Assembly: GCF_016919005.1 (NCBI RefSeq)
Contig: NZ_JAFFQE010000004.1
Span: 1-64,000, forward strand
Reading direction: 5' to 3'
DNA length: 64,000 nt
From: Desulfopila inferna
GTDB taxonomy: Bacteria; Desulfobacterota; Desulfobulbia; Desulfobulbales; Desulfocapsaceae
Part shown: positions 41,522 through 51,466 of the stretch, piece after piece
Numbering within the stretch: the stretch's first letter is position 1
How the letters are laid out: each line of letters starts with the position of its first letter
The notes under the pieces: generated by a model
Seen by the model: the letters and a program-made list of their open reading frames with translations, nothing else
What the model was told of the DNA's origin: nothing
Databases searched by the model: none
Program-made: the position numbers and the translations under genes

Positions 41522-44440
41522 CTATAGTTCGGTTAAAGTATCAAAAAGGTCTCTATCTGCTTCTATCTTGGCACGGTTGCCGATAATGGACCTGTGGGAG
41601 TGCTGCATCATTTCCCTGAACGCAGGGGCATAGGAGCGCAGGTCATCAACGGTGGTCGAAGTGATCTCCTCGAGTCTTTGTTGTTTGTATTCCGCAGTTA
41701 CGCCGCTGAAATACTCATTTCTGGCGACAGCCGCTTTAGTCGATGGACTCTGGTGCGGGTTAAAATTACCATAGGTCCCTATGATGATCTGCTGCAGAAC
41801 TTTCTGCGGCAGGTCAAGTTTGGCGACGACATCGGGGATTTTGCTGTAGGCGTCATAGGTTTTCTTTACTTGTGGATCACGATAACTGACAAAGGCAATG
41901 TTGCCCGATATGCTGCTGAACTGGACAAAACAGCCATAGGCGCCTCCCATCTGGCGCACGCTGTTCCACAGATAATCCCGCGAGAGAAAGGTTTTCAGTA
42001 CCTCGAATTGTCCGCTGTAGCCTTTGCCCTGGGGCAGCAGTTGTCCGCCCTGGACGGCAAATACGATTTCCGCAGAAGTGATGAAAGCCTCATGAGCAGG
42101 AAGCTGAGCAGTCTCCAGCGGGACCGGTGAAACCGGCGAATCCGGCAGGACATCTATCAATGATGAGGCCGCTCTTGAAAAAGTGGAGATTTCCTCTTCC
42201 TCACCGGCGATGCCGAGTATCAGATTATTGCGGTTGAAGAGCAACGTGGTAATTTCCTGCAATCCCTCAAGAAACCGTTCTTCCTCTGCATCGTAGCTGG
42301 TGGCCAGCTTCTTTAACATCTGGTAGGAGGTGATGCCGTTGATCAGCTCATTGTAGTAGCCCGCCTCGCTGAGATGGGCCAGCACCCTGATCGCCGGCAG
42401 ATTGTATCCTTCACTCTGGGCCGAGTGCTCGCTCCAGGCGAATTCGCGGCTGACGATTTCCCGGATCCTCCTGCGGTCGGCAAGAGATGGGCTCGAGAGG
42501 ACGCTGCTGATGAGATCAAGGGTTCTTTCCAGGTAGGCCGGCAGACATTTGGTATGCAGCCAGAAGACAGGCCGCACCAGGCCGGGCTCCCCTTTTTTCA
42601 TGTAGGTATTGACTGAGTGGAAGAAATTGCCGGTGCAGGTGGCGACCTCCTTGGCAAAATGCATATAATCCATCTTTTCGGTGCCGATTTCAGTAACGAT
42701 TGTTCCAAAGAGATCAAGCCAGGGCAGCAGCCGGGTCGGCAGCGCTTTAAAATCAAAACCGACGTCGAGGTAGCTGATGCGGTTGGTGATCAGCTCACTT
42801 ACCAGAACCTCCCTGTCGAACATCCGGGTCGGCTCGACGGTGTGGAAGTCAACGGAAACAGGGAGATCGGAAATTTCAAGATGGGGCAGTTTTTTCAGGG
42901 TTTCCTCGTCATTGGGCTGAAGCTGCAGGTTCATCAGTTCATGGGTTCTGGCTATGAGTTGCTTCTCTTTCTCCTGATCCAGCGTTTTGCTGAATTCGGC
43001 CAGTCTGGCCTCCTCTTCCTTGAAGGTTTTCTTACCCTTTGCCGGATCGGGTTTCAGGGTGACAACCACGGTGGAGTCGTTGCCGAGCAGAAATTTGCTG
43101 ATGAGCTCTTCAAAATAGTTCTCCTTCAGCGCCTTGTCCCGCACTGTGCGGATCAGCTCTTCGTTAACCAGATTTTCAAAAGGATCGGTGCCATATTTAA
43201 AGGCGGCCATGGCCTTGCTTATTAAATCGAGACCGCGTTGAGCCTTGGAAGATTCTTCACGGGCGGTGAATTCATATTTGTTGAGTTCGGAGATGACCAG
43301 GTCGCGATCGAGGCCGTCTGCTACCATCGATTTCAGGGTGGAATGGTAGAGTTCCAGAAAGGCGTCTCTCTTCTCTACCTCGCAACCGACAAGATAGGTG
43401 ATCATAAAGGTGCGAAAACAGGATGAAGAAAGATAAAATCCCCCGAAATCCTTGCATATTCCACTCGATATGATGGCTTGCTTCAAGGGGGAGCCGTCGG
43501 AATTATAGAGAATGTTGGCAATAATCTGGAAGGCCGTATTGCGCTGCCGGTTTTTCACGGTTGAAACCGTGGTGCCCACGGCAATAAATGTTTTTCCTTC
43601 GATATCTTCGGACTCGACGCCGTAACTGTCTTCTATGAATACAGTTTCGGAGGCCAGTCCGCCTACCTCGATCTCTCGGCGTTCTTCCTTGTCTTCATAA
43701 CGAAGCAAAAATCTTTTCTGCAGAAATTCGAGCTCGCGGTCAAGATCGGCATCACCGTAAATGAAAAAGGTGCCGTTGGAAGGATGATAGTGATGTTTGT
43801 GGAATTCACAGAATTGTTCGTAGGTCAAGTCGGGAATGTTTTTCGGGTCGCCGCCTGATTCATGGGCATAGGTGGAGCCGGGCATCAGGCCTCCGAATAT
43901 ATGGTGAAATATCAACCTTATCGGGTCTGAGAAGGCCCCTTTCATTTCGTTGTAGACCACACCTTGAAACTGCAGTTCGCTTTCTTGGGATTCTTTATGG
44001 TAATGCCAGCCCTCCTGCTCGAAGGTAGTGCGCTGCAGAAGCGGATGGAAGACCACATCACAATAGACATCCATAATGTTCAAATATTCCTTCATGTTGC
44101 GGGTCGCGAAAGGGTAATAGGTGATGTCTGAGCCGGTCATGGCATTGAGAAAGGTCGTCAAGCCCCCTTTATTGATTTCCCCGAAAACGTCCTTGATCGG
44201 ATATCGCTTCGATCCCATCAGGACCGAATGTTCAAGAATGTGGGCAACCCCTGTGGAATCGGTGGGTACGGTGTTGAAGGAAACCGTGAAAGTTTTGTTG
44301 ACGTCATCATTTTTTATAGCAAGGAGCGGGCAGTCGAGAACATCATGGATGAAGAGGTAGACATTGGCGTGGATTTCCTCGATATGCTGATATTCTTTTA
44401 AGGTAAAGCCATGGTAGCTTTGTCCGACTGTATATGTCAT
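41522..44440 (-). CDS. M16C insulinase-family metallopeptidase
   Basis: The 972-residue protein has the inverted zinc-binding motif HILEH (residues 67-71) and a distal glutamate in the NEMKGAFSD segment. The four-domain length and long linkers match the presequence-protease group (PreP, M16C). No signal peptide is present, so it probably degrades peptides in the cytoplasm. It is followed with overlap by the methyltransferase gene and preceded by dtd. Confidence 0.9.
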   Translation of the reverse strand: MTYTVGQSYHGFTLKEYQHIEEIHANVYLFIHDVLDCPLLAIKNDDVNKTFTVSFNTVPTDSTGVAHILEHSVLMGSKRYPIKDVFGEINKGGLTTFLNAMTGSDITYYPFATRNMKEYLNIMDVYCDVVFHPLLQRTTFEQEGWHYHKESQESELQFQGVVYNEMKGAFSDPIRLIFHHIFGGLMPGSTYAHESGGDPKNIPDLTYEQFCEFHKHHYHPSNGTFFIYGDADLDRELEFLQKRFLLRYEDKEERREIEVGGLASETVFIEDSYGVESEDIEGKTFIAVGTTVSTVKNRQRNTAFQIIANILYNSDGSPLKQAIISSGICKDFGGFYLSSSCFRTFMITYLVGCEVEKRDAFLELYHSTLKSMVADGLDRDLVISELNKYEFTAREESSKAQRGLDLISKAMAAFKYGTDPFENLVNEELIRTVRDKALKENYFEELISKFLLGNDSTVVVTLKPDPAKGKKTFKEEEARLAEFSKTLDQEKEKQLIARTHELMNLQLQPNDEETLKKLPHLEISDLPVSVDFHTVEPTRMFDREVLVSELITNRISYLDVGFDFKALPTRLLPWLDLFGTIVTEIGTEKMDYMHFAKEVATCTGNFFHSVNTYMKKGEPGLVRPVFWLHTKCLPAYLERTLDLISSVLSSPSLADRRRIREIVSREFAWSEHSAQSEGYNLPAIRVLAHLSEAGYYNELINGITSYQMLKKLATSYDAEEERFLEGLQEITTLLFNRNNLILGIAGEEEEISTFSRAASSLIDVLPDSPVSPVPLETAQLPAHEAFITSAEIVFAVQGGQLLPQGKGYSGQFEVLKTFLSRDYLWNSVRQMGGAYGCFVQFSSISGNIAFVSYRDPQVKKTYDAYSKIPDVVAKLDLPQKVLQQIIIGTYGNFNPHQSPSTKAAVARNEYFSGVTAEYKQQRLEEITSTTVDDLRSYAPAFREMMQHSHRSIIGNRAKIEADRDLFDTLTEL

Positions 44441-44461
44441 TGAGAGGCCTTATGCGTTGAG

Positions 44462-44911
44462 TTAAAATATTTTATCCGAGTCAAGCAGCAATGTTACCGG
44501 GCCGTCGTTGGTCAGCGTGACCTGCATCATTGCCCCGAATTGGCCGGTGGCAGTCTTGATATCAAGAGCCTGCACCTGTGTAATGAATTTATGATAGAGC
44601 GGTTCCGCTGTTTCCGGCGGCGCCGCAGTTGAATAACCGGGCCTTCGACCTTTGCGGCAATCCCCATAAAGGGTGAATTGTGAAACAATAAGCATCTCTC
44701 CTGCAATATCCAAAAGAGAAAGGTTCATCTTGCCGTCATTGTCGGCAAATACTCGAAGATTTGCGATTTTCTCTGCCATCCAACTAATTTCGGCGTCGCC
44801 GTCCTCGGCATGAATACCCAGAAGCACCAGGAGACCGTCTGCTATTTCTCCGACTGTTACACCATCTGCCGTAACTGCTGCCCGGCTGACCCGCTGTATG
44901 ACCGCCCGCAT
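44462..44911 (-). CDS. dtd: D-aminoacyl-tRNA deacylase
   Basis: The 149-residue protein shows the DTD signatures VSQFTLYGDCRKGRRP and LTNDGPVTLLLD, the latter with the GP motif that reads chirality. It removes D-amino acids and glycine mischarged on tRNA. Full length is typical. It is upstream of the M16C peptidase gene by 21 bases on the same strand. Confidence 0.95.
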   Translation of the reverse strand: MRAVIQRVSRAAVTADGVTVGEIADGLLVLLGIHAEDGDAEISWMAEKIANLRVFADNDGKMNLSLLDIAGEMLIVSQFTLYGDCRKGRRPGYSTAAPPETAEPLYHKFITQVQALDIKTATGQFGAMMQVTLTNDGPVTLLLDSDKIF

Positions 44912-45075
44912 ATCTGTTCCTCTTCCGTTGTCGTGTATATCCGCTGCCGTATCAAAGGGTGTGATCCGGTTCTCATGATCTGCACTTTACCGGAACCTGA
45001 TCGGCAGCATGATCCGGCAGGATACACAATTTTCATTGAAATGAAAACAGCTTGAGTGTCCTGACCGGCAAAGCC

Positions 45076-45963
45076 TCAGGTTCTGCTGCGGAAGTAGTTC
45101 GTAATGGAAACACCTGACAGCAGCATGATGCCACCCAGAATTACCACGCCTTTGATGGACTCCCCCAATAAAATCCAGGAGAGGAGAATGGAGAAGAGCG
45201 GTACAAGATTGATGAATACTCCGGAACGTGTGGCGCCGATATTCTTGATGGCTCTATAATACAGAGAAAAACCCAACGCTGTTCCGAAAAAACCGAGATA
45301 GGTCAGGCCGAGCCAGTTCATAGCGTCAATATGGCCGAGATTTGAAAATAACCCGTAATAAGCGGCAGGAAAAAACAGGAGGATGGAGCCGATGAGCGAC
45401 GAGTAGAAGACAGAAGCCAGCGGCGACAGCGATACCAGGACAACGCGGCCAATCAGGCTGTAGGCTACCCAGCTGACAACACAGCCCAGTAAGGTGATTT
45501 CTCCAACTCCGAAACCTGTGGAAAAAATCTCAGCGGGATGCCCGTTGCTGATCACGAAAACAGCACCGGTAAGAGAGAGCAGAATGCCACCGAACTGTTT
45601 GGCGGTAAGAGGTTCTTTGAGAAAGAGGGAGGCGAATATCGTGATTGCCAGAGGGTTCAGGGCGATGATCAGTGCCGCTCTTCCCGCAGAGATATATTGC
45701 AGCCCCGTGAAGAAGAAGACATTATAACTGAACACACCGGTCAGGCCGAGAAGAAGAAGAGGAAGCCACGTCTTTCGCGGAGGGATGGAAATTCTGCCGT
45801 CGGAGAGAAGTGTCAGGAAGAACAGGGCGACCGTGGCGATCGCGAATCGGATGAAAGCGGCGTTGGCCGGATTTACTTCGCCTGCCAGCGCTCTTCCGGC
45901 GATGAAGGTCCCTCCCCAGAAAAGCATGGTCAGGACGAGAGTTAAATAGGTGACAAATTGCAT
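45076..45963 (-). CDS. EamA/DMT family transporter
   Basis: The 295-residue protein has ten predicted helices and two EamA repeats (about 8-140 and 155-290), with the GGTFIAGRALAGEVNPANAA loop typical of the family. The substrate is unknown. It is on the minus strand, 160 bases upstream of dtd. A similar protein is encoded at 24801. Confidence 0.86.
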   Translation of the reverse strand: MQFVTYLTLVLTMLFWGGTFIAGRALAGEVNPANAAFIRFAIATVALFFLTLLSDGRISIPPRKTWLPLLLLGLTGVFSYNVFFFTGLQYISAGRAALIIALNPLAITIFASLFLKEPLTAKQFGGILLSLTGAVFVISNGHPAEIFSTGFGVGEITLLGCVVSWVAYSLIGRVVLVSLSPLASVFYSSLIGSILLFFPAAYYGLFSNLGHIDAMNWLGLTYLGFFGTALGFSLYYRAIKNIGATRSGVFINLVPLFSILLSWILLGESIKGVVILGGIMLLSGVSITNYFRSRT

Positions 45964-46200
45964 GGATGGCTCCCTGATATTTTTTCTAACAGTTATGGCA
46001 TATACAACTGCTCGGTTTAGGTGTCAACCGCTTATGGAGAGCCGAATCTTTTTCCTGGTCCGGCACATACCCATCATTGTTCGGAAAGCACCAATGTTGA
46101 GTATAAAATAGAATTCTGGTATCTTGTGCGGAAAGTTTCGCCATAGCGTGGAGTGACTTTAAGAGATATGATTGAGTGAGAGATGAATTCTTCAATCTGA

Positions 46201-46322
46201 CGGACTCGCAAAAAGCTCGATCTACGTCGTTGTAGATCAAGCTTTCTCGAAGTCGGAGTTTATGCCCATACGGACACTTATCGTAGAAACCATCTCTGCG
46301 ACTTCGATGACTTTTTACAAGA
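46201..46322. repeat. Dispersed repeat, family 1, full copy
   Basis: It opens with CGCAAAAAGCTCGATCTACG and TCGTTGTAGATC (a GATCTAC/GTAGATC hairpin), followed by TCTCGAAGTCGGAGTTTATG. It closes with GCGACTTCGATGACTTTTTAC. The ends are mutually inverted (CAAAAAG/CTTTTTAC). Confidence 0.65.
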
Positions 46323-46406
46323 TTATCAATTTTGATATTGCTCTGGGAAGCTTCCGTTAATCGGTCTTCAGGGCTGTACAGCCTGATATTGCAGGGGGTA
46401 CGGAAA

Positions 46407-48350
46407 ATGTATTGGTTTCGCCATTTGCAACTGCGCTGGAAATTGCTGATAATGGTCATGCCTCTTGTGCTCGTCCCTCTGCTGCTCATCGCTTTTTTTG
46501 TCAGCAATGTCTCTATGGAGCTGGCATATGAAGGTATCACCCGCGCCACCAGGGACGATTTCCAGCATATGAGTGATTTCTCGCTGGATCTGATTGACGG
46601 CCATTATCGCCAGTACGAAGTCTATCAGCAGGAAAGGGAAGAGGCGGTTCGCAGAAAACTTCGTGATATAGTCGATCTGGCCTATAACCTGGTGGAGACG
46701 CAGTATGAACAGTCGATCCGTCGTGAGCTGCCCTCTCAAGGCGCCAAGATAGCCGCCAAAAACGGCCTCAAATTTGCCAGTATCGGTGAGGGCGGGTATA
46801 TAACCGTGATGGACAGCGGCGGCAAGCTGCTGGTCCATCCGGTTTCCGAGGGCAAGAATATCTTCGATTCAAAGGATGAGGCCGGGCGGTATTTCATCAA
46901 GGAAATGTGTGATTCAGCCGTCAAGGCTCCTCCCGGCGAGGTTTTATTTACTGCCTATTCCTGGAAGAATGCACTCCTTGGCGATACTCGTCCCCGTGAA
47001 AAAGTTGTGGCCTACCGTTTCTTTTCCGAATGGGGGTGGGTCATATCCGCCGGCAATTATCTTGATGAAATTTATGATGAACAACCTTTTAAAAACCGTG
47101 CTTTTGATGATCTCAAAAAAAAGCTGAAGGAGAAAAAGGTCGGCAAATCAGGATTTATTTATGCGGCGGACTGCAGCGGCAGGCTGGCCATTCACCCCCA
47201 CTATGAGGGGCAGAGTGTGAATTTCTGGCTGGATGGAGAAGGACAGGAGATGCTGCACCGGCTTTGTGAAAAAAAACAGACCTCCGGCTGGATGCGGTCA
47301 CTCCAGGAGCAGGAGCCGGATAAAAAACCTCGAGTCAGAATTGCTAAGCTGGAATATTTTCCTCCCTGGGACTGGGTGGTCTTCGTCGAGGCCTACGAGG
47401 ATGAACTTTTCGGCAGGGCGGCGGCAACCAAGAAGCATATCATGGCAAGTGTGATATTTTTCAGCCTGCTGGTCTCAGGTGTAGCCGGTCTGATTACATT
47501 TTATGTTGCCAAACGCTTCACTTTTCCAATTTTCATGATGACCGAGGAGATAGCCCGGGCCGGGGGAAGCCGTTTGGTAAGAAAAATAACCGTTCCGGAA
47601 GCCGAAGAGCTGAAAAAACTGGCTATCGCCATAAATACCATGTCCGACTTGATCCAGAGGGATAAGGTCCTTGAGGAAAAGCTCGCCAAAATGGAAAAAA
47701 TGGCATCGATCGGAGTCCTCTCCTCCGGTGTCGCCCATGAGATCAATAACCCCATGGGGGTGATCCTGGGATATGCCTGTCATCTTGAAAAAAAGCTTGA
47801 TGAAAATGATCCCAACTTTCACTTCATTCAGGAAATCAAACAGGAGAGCAAGAGATGTGTAAAAATTGTGCAGAATCTGCTCGATTTTGCCAGGGCGCCA
47901 AAACTATCCTTTGAGCAGGTTGATATTAACGATCTTCTTGATCAGATAGTTGATTTTGCCCGGAGCCATGCCGAAACGGAAAATATCTCCCTGCAGAAGA
48001 ATTTCTCGGACGGCCTACCCGAGATCAGCATTGATGCCGACCAGCTCCGTCAGGTCATGATGAATCTTATCCTCAACGGCGCCGCAGCCATGAAAGAGGG
48101 AGGAACGCTGACAATTTCCACCTTTCTTGATAGTGAGATGCTGCAGATTGTTACGGAAGATACCGGTCAGGGAATTCCCCGGGAAAATCTTAACGAGGTG
48201 TATGAACCATTTTTTACCACTAAGGCAAAGGGGACCGGATTAGGCCTTGCCATAAGCAAGCAGATAGTGGAGGCCCATCTGGGAACAATCGAAATAGAAA
48301 GCACCGTCGGAGTTGGGACAACGGTAATTATGCGTTTACCGGTTAAATGA
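46407..48350 (+). CDS. Cache-domain sensor histidine kinase
   Basis: The 647-residue kinase has an N-terminal membrane helix (WKLLIMVMPLVLVPLLLIAF), a large periplasmic region with two Cache-type modules (about residues 35-330), a second helix (about 350-370), a HAMP-like linker, a HisKA domain with VAHEINNPMGVILG (phospho-histidine) and a HATPase with TGLGLAISKQIV. It should sense a small periplasmic ligand. The sigma-54 response regulator at 48574 is the likely partner, though a 129-bp repeat separates them. The start at 46407 follows from the membrane helix. Confidence 0.9.
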   Translation: MYWFRHLQLRWKLLIMVMPLVLVPLLLIAFFVSNVSMELAYEGITRATRDDFQHMSDFSLDLIDGHYRQYEVYQQEREEAVRRKLRDIVDLAYNLVETQYEQSIRRELPSQGAKIAAKNGLKFASIGEGGYITVMDSGGKLLVHPVSEGKNIFDSKDEAGRYFIKEMCDSAVKAPPGEVLFTAYSWKNALLGDTRPREKVVAYRFFSEWGWVISAGNYLDEIYDEQPFKNRAFDDLKKKLKEKKVGKSGFIYAADCSGRLAIHPHYEGQSVNFWLDGEGQEMLHRLCEKKQTSGWMRSLQEQEPDKKPRVRIAKLEYFPPWDWVVFVEAYEDELFGRAAATKKHIMASVIFFSLLVSGVAGLITFYVAKRFTFPIFMMTEEIARAGGSRLVRKITVPEAEELKKLAIAINTMSDLIQRDKVLEEKLAKMEKMASIGVLSSGVAHEINNPMGVILGYACHLEKKLDENDPNFHFIQEIKQESKRCVKIVQNLLDFARAPKLSFEQVDINDLLDQIVDFARSHAETENISLQKNFSDGLPEISIDADQLRQVMMNLILNGAAAMKEGGTLTISTFLDSEMLQIVTEDTGQGIPRENLNEVYEPFFTTKAKGTGLGLAISKQIVEAHLGTIEIESTVGVGTTVIMRLPVK

Positions 48351-48354
48351 ATGT

Positions 48355-48483
48355 TGATGGCGTCGTAAAAACTCTTCATCTTCTTCGTTGCTACAAATTT
48401 TCTATCATTACGACGTACCTTAGTACGACGAAATAATAGAAAATTTGCGCGCCTCGAATATGAAGCTTTTTACTTAGCCATCA
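48355..48483. repeat. MITE-like palindromic element between kinase and regulator
   Basis: Terminal inverted sequences TGATGGC (48355-48361) and GCCATCA (48477-48483) frame the element, with GTAAAAA/TTTTTAC just inside. At the centre, AAATTTTCTAT and ACGACGTAC mirror GTACGACG and ATAGAAAATTT. It starts 4 bases after the kinase stop codon. Confidence 0.75.
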
Positions 48484-48573
48484 CAGATTCTACCCCTTTA
48501 CAAGTCCATCAATGTTCAGATAGCCACGATCCAGTATTATTTCATGAGAGATGCAACAAAATGGAGGTAGCGG

Positions 48574-49941
48574 GTGACAGCGGGAGCTCATATTCTAGTC
48601 ATAGATAATGAAAAAGGTCTTTGTAAGATGTTGGAAGCGGTGCTGACCGACAGCGGTTATCGAGTTTCCGCCTTTACCGAGCCACAGAAAGCTCTGGAAG
48701 TTTTTCACCCAGGTCACTTCCATATGGTGATAACCGATGTGAAGATGCCGGCAATGGATGGACTGGAGGTTTTAAAGTTAATCAAAAAGCAGGATGACGA
48801 CGTTCCGGTGATTATGATTACCGGTTACGCCACTGTGGAAATGTCGATACATGCGCTGCGAAACGGTGCGTTTGATATTTTGACCAAACCCTTCGAACCC
48901 GAAGAGCTGATGCAGCGGGTTCGCAATGGTTTGCGGCAGACTTCACTAGTGGAGGAAAACAAACAGCTGCGTCAGGAGTTGGCCAACCACGACAGATTTG
49001 GTGAAGTGATAGGTAAATCTCCGGCCCTGACAACAGTGTTGGATACGGCGCGAAAGATTGCCCGCAGGGATATTTCAGTGACTATCAGCGGCGAATCCGG
49101 AACCGGCAAGGAACTTGTAGCATGCGCTATCCATGAGCATTCGGCCAGGCGGGGCAAGCCTTTTGTTGCTATTAATTGCGGTGCTTTGCCGGAGTCGCTT
49201 CTGGAAAGTGAACTGTTCGGCCACGCCAAGGGCGCCTTTACTGGAGCGGATCAGGAAAAGAAGGGACTTTTCGAAATGGCTGACCATGGCACGCTTCTGC
49301 TTGATGAAGTCGGCAATCTTCCTATGAATGTACAAAAGGCACTGCTTCGTTTTCTTCAGGAAAAAGAGTTTTACCGGGTCGGGGAAACCACGCCGACCAG
49401 CGTTGATGTACGGGTGCTTGCCGCTACCAATGCCGATCTGCAAGAGGAGATGGCTGCGGGAAATTTTCGTGAGGATCTCTATTACCGGCTCGCTGTGGTC
49501 CGCCTGGAGATACCTCCATTGCGTAAACGGAGAACTGATATTCCCTTACTGGCGGCGCATTTTGTCGAGATCATGAATCGCCGCTTCGGCACTAAAGTGA
49601 AGGGGTTCACTCCAGAGGCGTGTGAGGTGATGATCGGCTATGACTGGCCCGGCAACATTCGTGAGTTGAAGAATGTCATCGAAGCGACCCTGGCCATTGA
49701 AAGTGAAAGTCTTGTTGGGATTGACGGGTTGTCGCGGTTGATGGATGTTAAAAAATTTAGAAAGAATAATGCCCATTTGGCCGGTCTGCCAAAATACAGC
49801 GACGCCCTCAGCTCATTCGAACAGGATTATTTTGCCACTCTGCTTCAGCGAAATCGCAACAATGTCGAGCGAGCGGCTGAGAAGGCCGAGGTGAATGTGG
49901 CCACTCTTTATCGGAAGATAAAAAAATATAACCTCAGGTAA
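48574..49941 (+). CDS. Sigma-54 response regulator (NtrC-type)
   Basis: The 455-residue protein has a receiver domain (phospho-acceptor D55 in VITDVKMPAMDG), an AAA+ sigma-54-activating domain with Walker A GESGTGKE, intact GAFTGA loop and Walker B GTLLLDEVGNLP, and a Fis-type DNA-binding helix-turn-helix (NNVERAAEKAEVNVATLYRK). It activates sigma-54 promoters when phosphorylated, probably by the kinase upstream. The GTG start at 48574 has TGGAGGT before it. Target genes are unknown. Confidence 0.94.
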   Translation: MTAGAHILVIDNEKGLCKMLEAVLTDSGYRVSAFTEPQKALEVFHPGHFHMVITDVKMPAMDGLEVLKLIKKQDDDVPVIMITGYATVEMSIHALRNGAFDILTKPFEPEELMQRVRNGLRQTSLVEENKQLRQELANHDRFGEVIGKSPALTTVLDTARKIARRDISVTISGESGTGKELVACAIHEHSARRGKPFVAINCGALPESLLESELFGHAKGAFTGADQEKKGLFEMADHGTLLLDEVGNLPMNVQKALLRFLQEKEFYRVGETTPTSVDVRVLAATNADLQEEMAAGNFREDLYYRLAVVRLEIPPLRKRRTDIPLLAAHFVEIMNRRFGTKVKGFTPEACEVMIGYDWPGNIRELKNVIEATLAIESESLVGIDGLSRLMDVKKFRKNNAHLAGLPKYSDALSSFEQDYFATLLQRNRNNVERAAEKAEVNVATLYRKIKKYNLR

Positions 49942-50403
49942 TCTGTTTTTCTCAAAATTGCATTTCTGTAGAGGTGTTAATGGGTTTCAATTAATGCCAT
50001 AAATACGGAGCTATATGTAAATTTACCTTTTCAATTTCCCTTGAAACAGTGCATCGGTGCCGGATAATTCGCGCAAATGCTAAAATTAAAAAATTCCTTC
50101 CGGGGTTTTGTAAATATATGGAAATGTAATATATTTTGCAGAATCGCCGCCAAGTCACACTGCTGCATCCTCCTTCTAATGGTTGTTTGTATTCGCATTG
50201 ATGCGAAAATCTGAACCGCATTGTATAACAGCCGATACTGTTATATTGAAAAATTCTATGATTCCGGTGTATTATGGGATTGTCAATTGCTGGGATTGAT
50301 TTTTGCATATCTGGAGTTACACCGGGAATCCCGTGCCCGGTCAAGCTGTTCGAATTTGGCAGAAGTTTTTCTTCGACAGCAATAAGGTTGTGCCCGTAAC
50401 GGA

Positions 50404-50601
50404 TTACAGCTCCACATCGCTCTCCTCCAAGGACTGATGAAGTTTTTCTCTGTTTACCAGAGTTTTCTTGTGGGCTGTCGCTCTCAGACGTTTCCGGGCA
50501 CGACCTTGTCCTTTCTGCACCCGCACCTCTGCGATTTGTAAAGGTGCTCTTTCCTTATAATTCCTTAGTTTATCAAGAAAAAATCTTGGAATGGTTCTCA
50601 T
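50404..50601 (-). CDS. Small basic protein of unknown function, doubtful
   Basis: The frame encodes 65 residues rich in arginine and lysine, with no recognised domain. There is no clear ribosome-binding site. It is kept only because no other gene occupies this 940-base gap; it may be spurious. Confidence 0.3.
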   Translation of the reverse strand: MRTIPRFFLDKLRNYKERAPLQIAEVRVQKGQGRARKRLRATAHKKTLVNREKLHQSLEESDVEL

Positions 50602-50664
50602 GCGCCATTATTCTGTTAACATTGTTCACCTGGAATGGTAGTATTGCTTGAATATCAACAAACG

Positions 50665-50846
50665 ATGGGCTTGTAAAAAGCTCGATCTACGTCGTTGTAG
50701 ATCTGAAACGGCTATTCGCCGTACCACAAGTACTGCCAAATCACCGTTTAAGATACTTCGTCTGGTGTTTCCGGCTTTTTTGAAATCTGCGCTTATCGCA
50801 GAGGTCCATCTCGGCAACTTCAATATCTTTTTGCGAGGTTACCGTA
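50665..50846. repeat. Dispersed repeat, family 1, long copy
   Basis: It opens with TTGTAAAAAGCTCGATCTAC and the GATCTAC/GTAGATC hairpin. It ends with GCTTATCGCAGAGGTCCATC and CGGCAACTTCAATATC followed by TTTTTGCGAG, so both ends match the other family-1 copies. A different middle segment of about 80 bases separates them. Confidence 0.65.
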
Positions 50847-50881
50847 AATCATATTAGTTTTTCAGCCGAGCAGGAAAATTC

Positions 50882-51274
50882 ATGATAAAAAAAATTCAGA
50901 GCCTTGTTGAGGAAATGTCGCTGGAGCTGCCGCATATTCTGGCTGTGGCGGTTGTGACTGTGGATGACGGCATGTCTATCGCAGAGGCGACTCGCCGGGA
51001 AGGCATTGAGACGGCGGCAGCTTCGGCGTATCTTGCCTCTATCGTTAAATCGAATAGTAAGGCAATCAGCCTTCTGGCCGATGATGATCTGATTGATGAT
51101 ATTCTGATAACTACCGATCAATATCACTTTATCATCAGGCATATGCCGGAGCAGCCCTTTTTTATTTTCCTGATGACGAGCAGAAAGGAATGGCTGGCCA
51201 AGGCGAGGATGCTCATTAAAAAATATGAACCAAAATTCGTAGGTCTGCGTGAGGCACTGGAACACCTTACCTGA
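50882..51274 (+). CDS. Roadblock/LC7-like protein
   Basis: The 130-residue protein has the roadblock fold pattern: an N-terminal helix, then HILAVAVVTVDDGMSIAEAT and a central amphipathic helix and strands (DDILITTDQYHFIIRHM). Stand-alone roadblock proteins partner with small GTPases or with other roadblock domains. The nearest other roadblock domain is the C-terminal part of the protein encoded at 51546-52730, which suggests a partner, though the two genes are convergent. Identification is by pattern and moderate. Confidence 0.65.
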   Translation: MIKKIQSLVEEMSLELPHILAVAVVTVDDGMSIAEATRREGIETAAASAYLASIVKSNSKAISLLADDDLIDDILITTDQYHFIIRHMPEQPFFIFLMTSRKEWLAKARMLIKKYEPKFVGLREALEHLT

Positions 51275-51360
51275 GTTTGATGGCTGAAAAGCGGTTTAAG
51301 CACGCGCCGGAGGGTCTTTGGTTGGCAGGGATCCTCCTCCAAAATCGTATTTTCAAGTTC

Positions 51361-51466
51361 TCAACCAGTTGAACTGGATAGGTACTAGCCCAGCTGAGCT
51401 GGATGAGAGCTTTTAGACAGATTGAAAACAGTCTGTAAAGTTCTAATCCAGCTGAGCTGGATAAGT
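51361..51466. repeat. Dispersed repeat, family 2, double copy
   Basis: CCAGTTGAACTGG-type and CCAGCTGAGCTGG-type palindromes occur three times (about 51364, 51390 and 51448), with TTTTAGACAGATT and ACAGTCTGTAAAGTTCTAA between them. Confidence 0.65.

Larger units (their letters stand above)
49942..50881. other. Long intergenic region, almost empty
   Basis: Nearly 940 bases lie between the response regulator and the roadblock gene. The left 450 bases are AT-rich with no recognisable gene. A weak minus-strand ORF (50404-50601) and a family-1 repeat (50665-50846) occupy the right half. No terminator or promoter was certain. Confidence 0.5.

Noticed and set aside
42617-43225. A 202-codon plus-strand frame
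   Set aside because: It is antisense to the M16C peptidase gene, without a ribosome-binding site or family match.
45986-46549. A 187-codon minus-strand frame
   Set aside because: It spans a family-1 repeat and the start of the Cache-domain kinase, lacks a ribosome-binding site and has no motif.
49991-50344. A 117-codon minus-strand frame in the large gap
   Set aside because: No ribosome-binding site, no motif, and a composition unlike neighbouring genes.
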